From: Streptomyces sp. NBC_00102
GTDB lineage: Bacteria > Actinomycetota > Actinomycetes > Streptomycetales > Streptomycetaceae
DNA length: 64,000 bases
Direction: 5' to 3'
NCBI RefSeq assembly: GCF_026343115.1
Contig: NZ_JAPEMC010000001.1
Location: 3,472,001-3,536,000, forward strand
Shown here in pieces: positions 63,142 through 64,000 of this stretch (position 1 is the stretch's first letter; every line of letters begins with the position of its first letter). The position numbers and the translations under genes were made by a program. The notes under the pieces are model-generated. The model was not told where the DNA came from, made no database searches, and saw only the letters and a program-made list of their open reading frames with translations.

Positions 63142-63969
63142 TCACTTCTTGAGGAAGTCCAGCAGGTCCTGGTTGAACTTCTCCTTGTCGCCCGGCACCA
63201 GGGCGATGCCGTGCGAGCCGCCTTCGTAGACCTTCAGCGTGGCGTCCTTCACCAGCTTCGCGGTCTTGCGTCCGGTGGCGTCGATCGGGACGACCTGGTC
63301 GTCGTCGCCGTGCACGACGAGGGTGGGAACGTCGAACTTCTTCAGGTCCTCGTGGAAGTCCGTGGACGCGAAGGCGTCGACGCAGGCGACTCCGCCCTCG
63401 ATGGTCTCGGCCATGGCCATGTACCAGAACGCGTCCTTGTTGCCCTGAGTGACCTTGGTGCCCTCGCGGTTGGCGGAGTGGAACCCCACCGCGGTGTCCT
63501 TCCAGAACTGCGAACGTTCCGTCAGGATGCCCTTCTTGATGTCGTCGAAGACGCTCTGCGGAACGCCCTCCGGGTTGTCCGGCCCCTGGAGCATCAGCGG
63601 CGGGATCGCGGAGAGCAGGACGGCGGATCTGATCCGCCCGGTGCCGTGCCGGCCGATGTACCGGGCCAGCTCGCCGCCTCCCATGGAGTGGGCGACCAGG
63701 GTGACGTCTCTCAGGTCGAGCTGGGTGATCAGGTCGTTCAGGTCGTCGGCGAAGGTGTCGAAGTCGTAGCCGTCCCACACGGGGGTGGACCGGCCGTGGC
63801 CCCGGCGGTCGTGGGCGATGCCGCGGTAGCCGGCGTCCGCGACGGCCTTGAGCTGGTCCTGCCAGGCGTCGCCGTTCAGTGGCCAGCCGTGGATGAAGAC
63901 CACGGGCCGCCCCTGCCCCCAGTCCTTGTAGAAGATCTCGACTCCGTCGCGCGTGGTGCAGACGGGCAT
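63142..63969 (-). CDS. Alpha/beta hydrolase (non-heme chloroperoxidase / esterase type)
   Basis: 275 residues from ATG 63969, GGGAG 6 nt upstream. MPVCTTRDGVEIFYKDWGQG and FIHGWPLNGDAW (oxyanion HG), the nucleophile Ser in LVAHSMGGGELA, Asp near LVVHGDDDQVVP and His in GGSHGIALV make the triad. It matches cofactor-free haloperoxidases/esterases of Streptomyces. Cytoplasmic, probably an esterase or lactonase in vivo. Convergent with trpS. Confidence 0.92.
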   Translation of the reverse strand: MPVCTTRDGVEIFYKDWGQGRPVVFIHGWPLNGDAWQDQLKAVADAGYRGIAHDRRGHGRSTPVWDGYDFDTFADDLNDLITQLDLRDVTLVAHSMGGGELARYIGRHGTGRIRSAVLLSAIPPLMLQGPDNPEGVPQSVFDDIKKGILTERSQFWKDTAVGFHSANREGTKVTQGNKDAFWYMAMAETIEGGVACVDAFASTDFHEDLKKFDVPTLVVHGDDDQVVPIDATGRKTAKLVKDATLKVYEGGSHGIALVPGDKEKFNQDLLDFLKK

Positions 63970-64000
63970 GTGCTTCTCCCTCTCCTGCGGTCGTGCCGTA

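Overview
The window is high-GC actinobacterial chromosome and reads as Streptomyces. Gene density is high and third codon positions are strongly GC. Typical families are present: XRE/DUF397 pairs, a SARP regulator, SpoIIE phosphatases, a FadE5-type acyl-CoA dehydrogenase, DUF6458 and DUF2630. Two exact parS motifs (GTTTCACGTGAAAC), one after aspS and one beside a FUSC gene, suggest the window lies in the origin-proximal part of the chromosome, where ParB sites cluster.

Region 1 (1-9060): the cut end of a serine-kinase-like ATPase; an XRE regulator followed by DUF397 genes, one of them broken; a cyclase; a TetR regulator with an NADPH-dependent oxidoreductase; a HIT protein; and a stress-type run (BrkB membrane protein, PAP2 phosphatase, holin-like membrane protein, DUF3618 protein). 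Region 2 (9180-17330): a GH13 / FMN oxidoreductase / GH13 operon, a secreted fibronectin-III protein and a secreted D-alanyl-D-alanine carboxypeptidase. Region 3 (17330-23520): a GntR regulator with an MFS transporter, a divergent TetR/MFS pair with two clear operators, a maleylpyruvate-isomerase-fold protein and a nitrilase-family hydrolase.

Region 4 (23520-29860) looks accessory: a short type I-E CRISPR array with no cas genes nearby, two unrecognised proteins, a LURP-one protein, lipoproteins and an NHL/thioredoxin protein. Region 5 (30045-43650): a SARP regulator, M18 aminopeptidase, acyl-CoA dehydrogenase, SseB-family protein, pirin, AI-2E transporter, a TagC-like propeller protein whose C-terminal domain recurs alone in the next (Tat-exported) gene, and a SpoIIE phosphatase. 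Region 6 (43870-54740): aspS, an L,D-transpeptidase, metG, a vWA protein, an S4 protein, a FUSC transporter and a zinc-binding dehydrogenase. Region 7 (54840-64000): membrane proteins, a DrrAB-type ABC exporter, a universal stress protein, a CE1758/CE1759-type flavin pair, a methyltransferase, an attenuated tryptophanyl-tRNA synthetase gene with a Trp-Trp leader peptide, and an alpha/beta hydrolase.

The most informative signals are the trp leader/attenuator ahead of trpS, the two parS sites (one overlapping the aspS terminator), the orphan CRISPR array, the duplicated C-terminal domain in the propeller pair, the double operator between MFS and TetR, and a hairpin hiding the ribosome binding site of the L,D-transpeptidase. 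No tRNA, rRNA, insertion sequence or complete prophage was seen.
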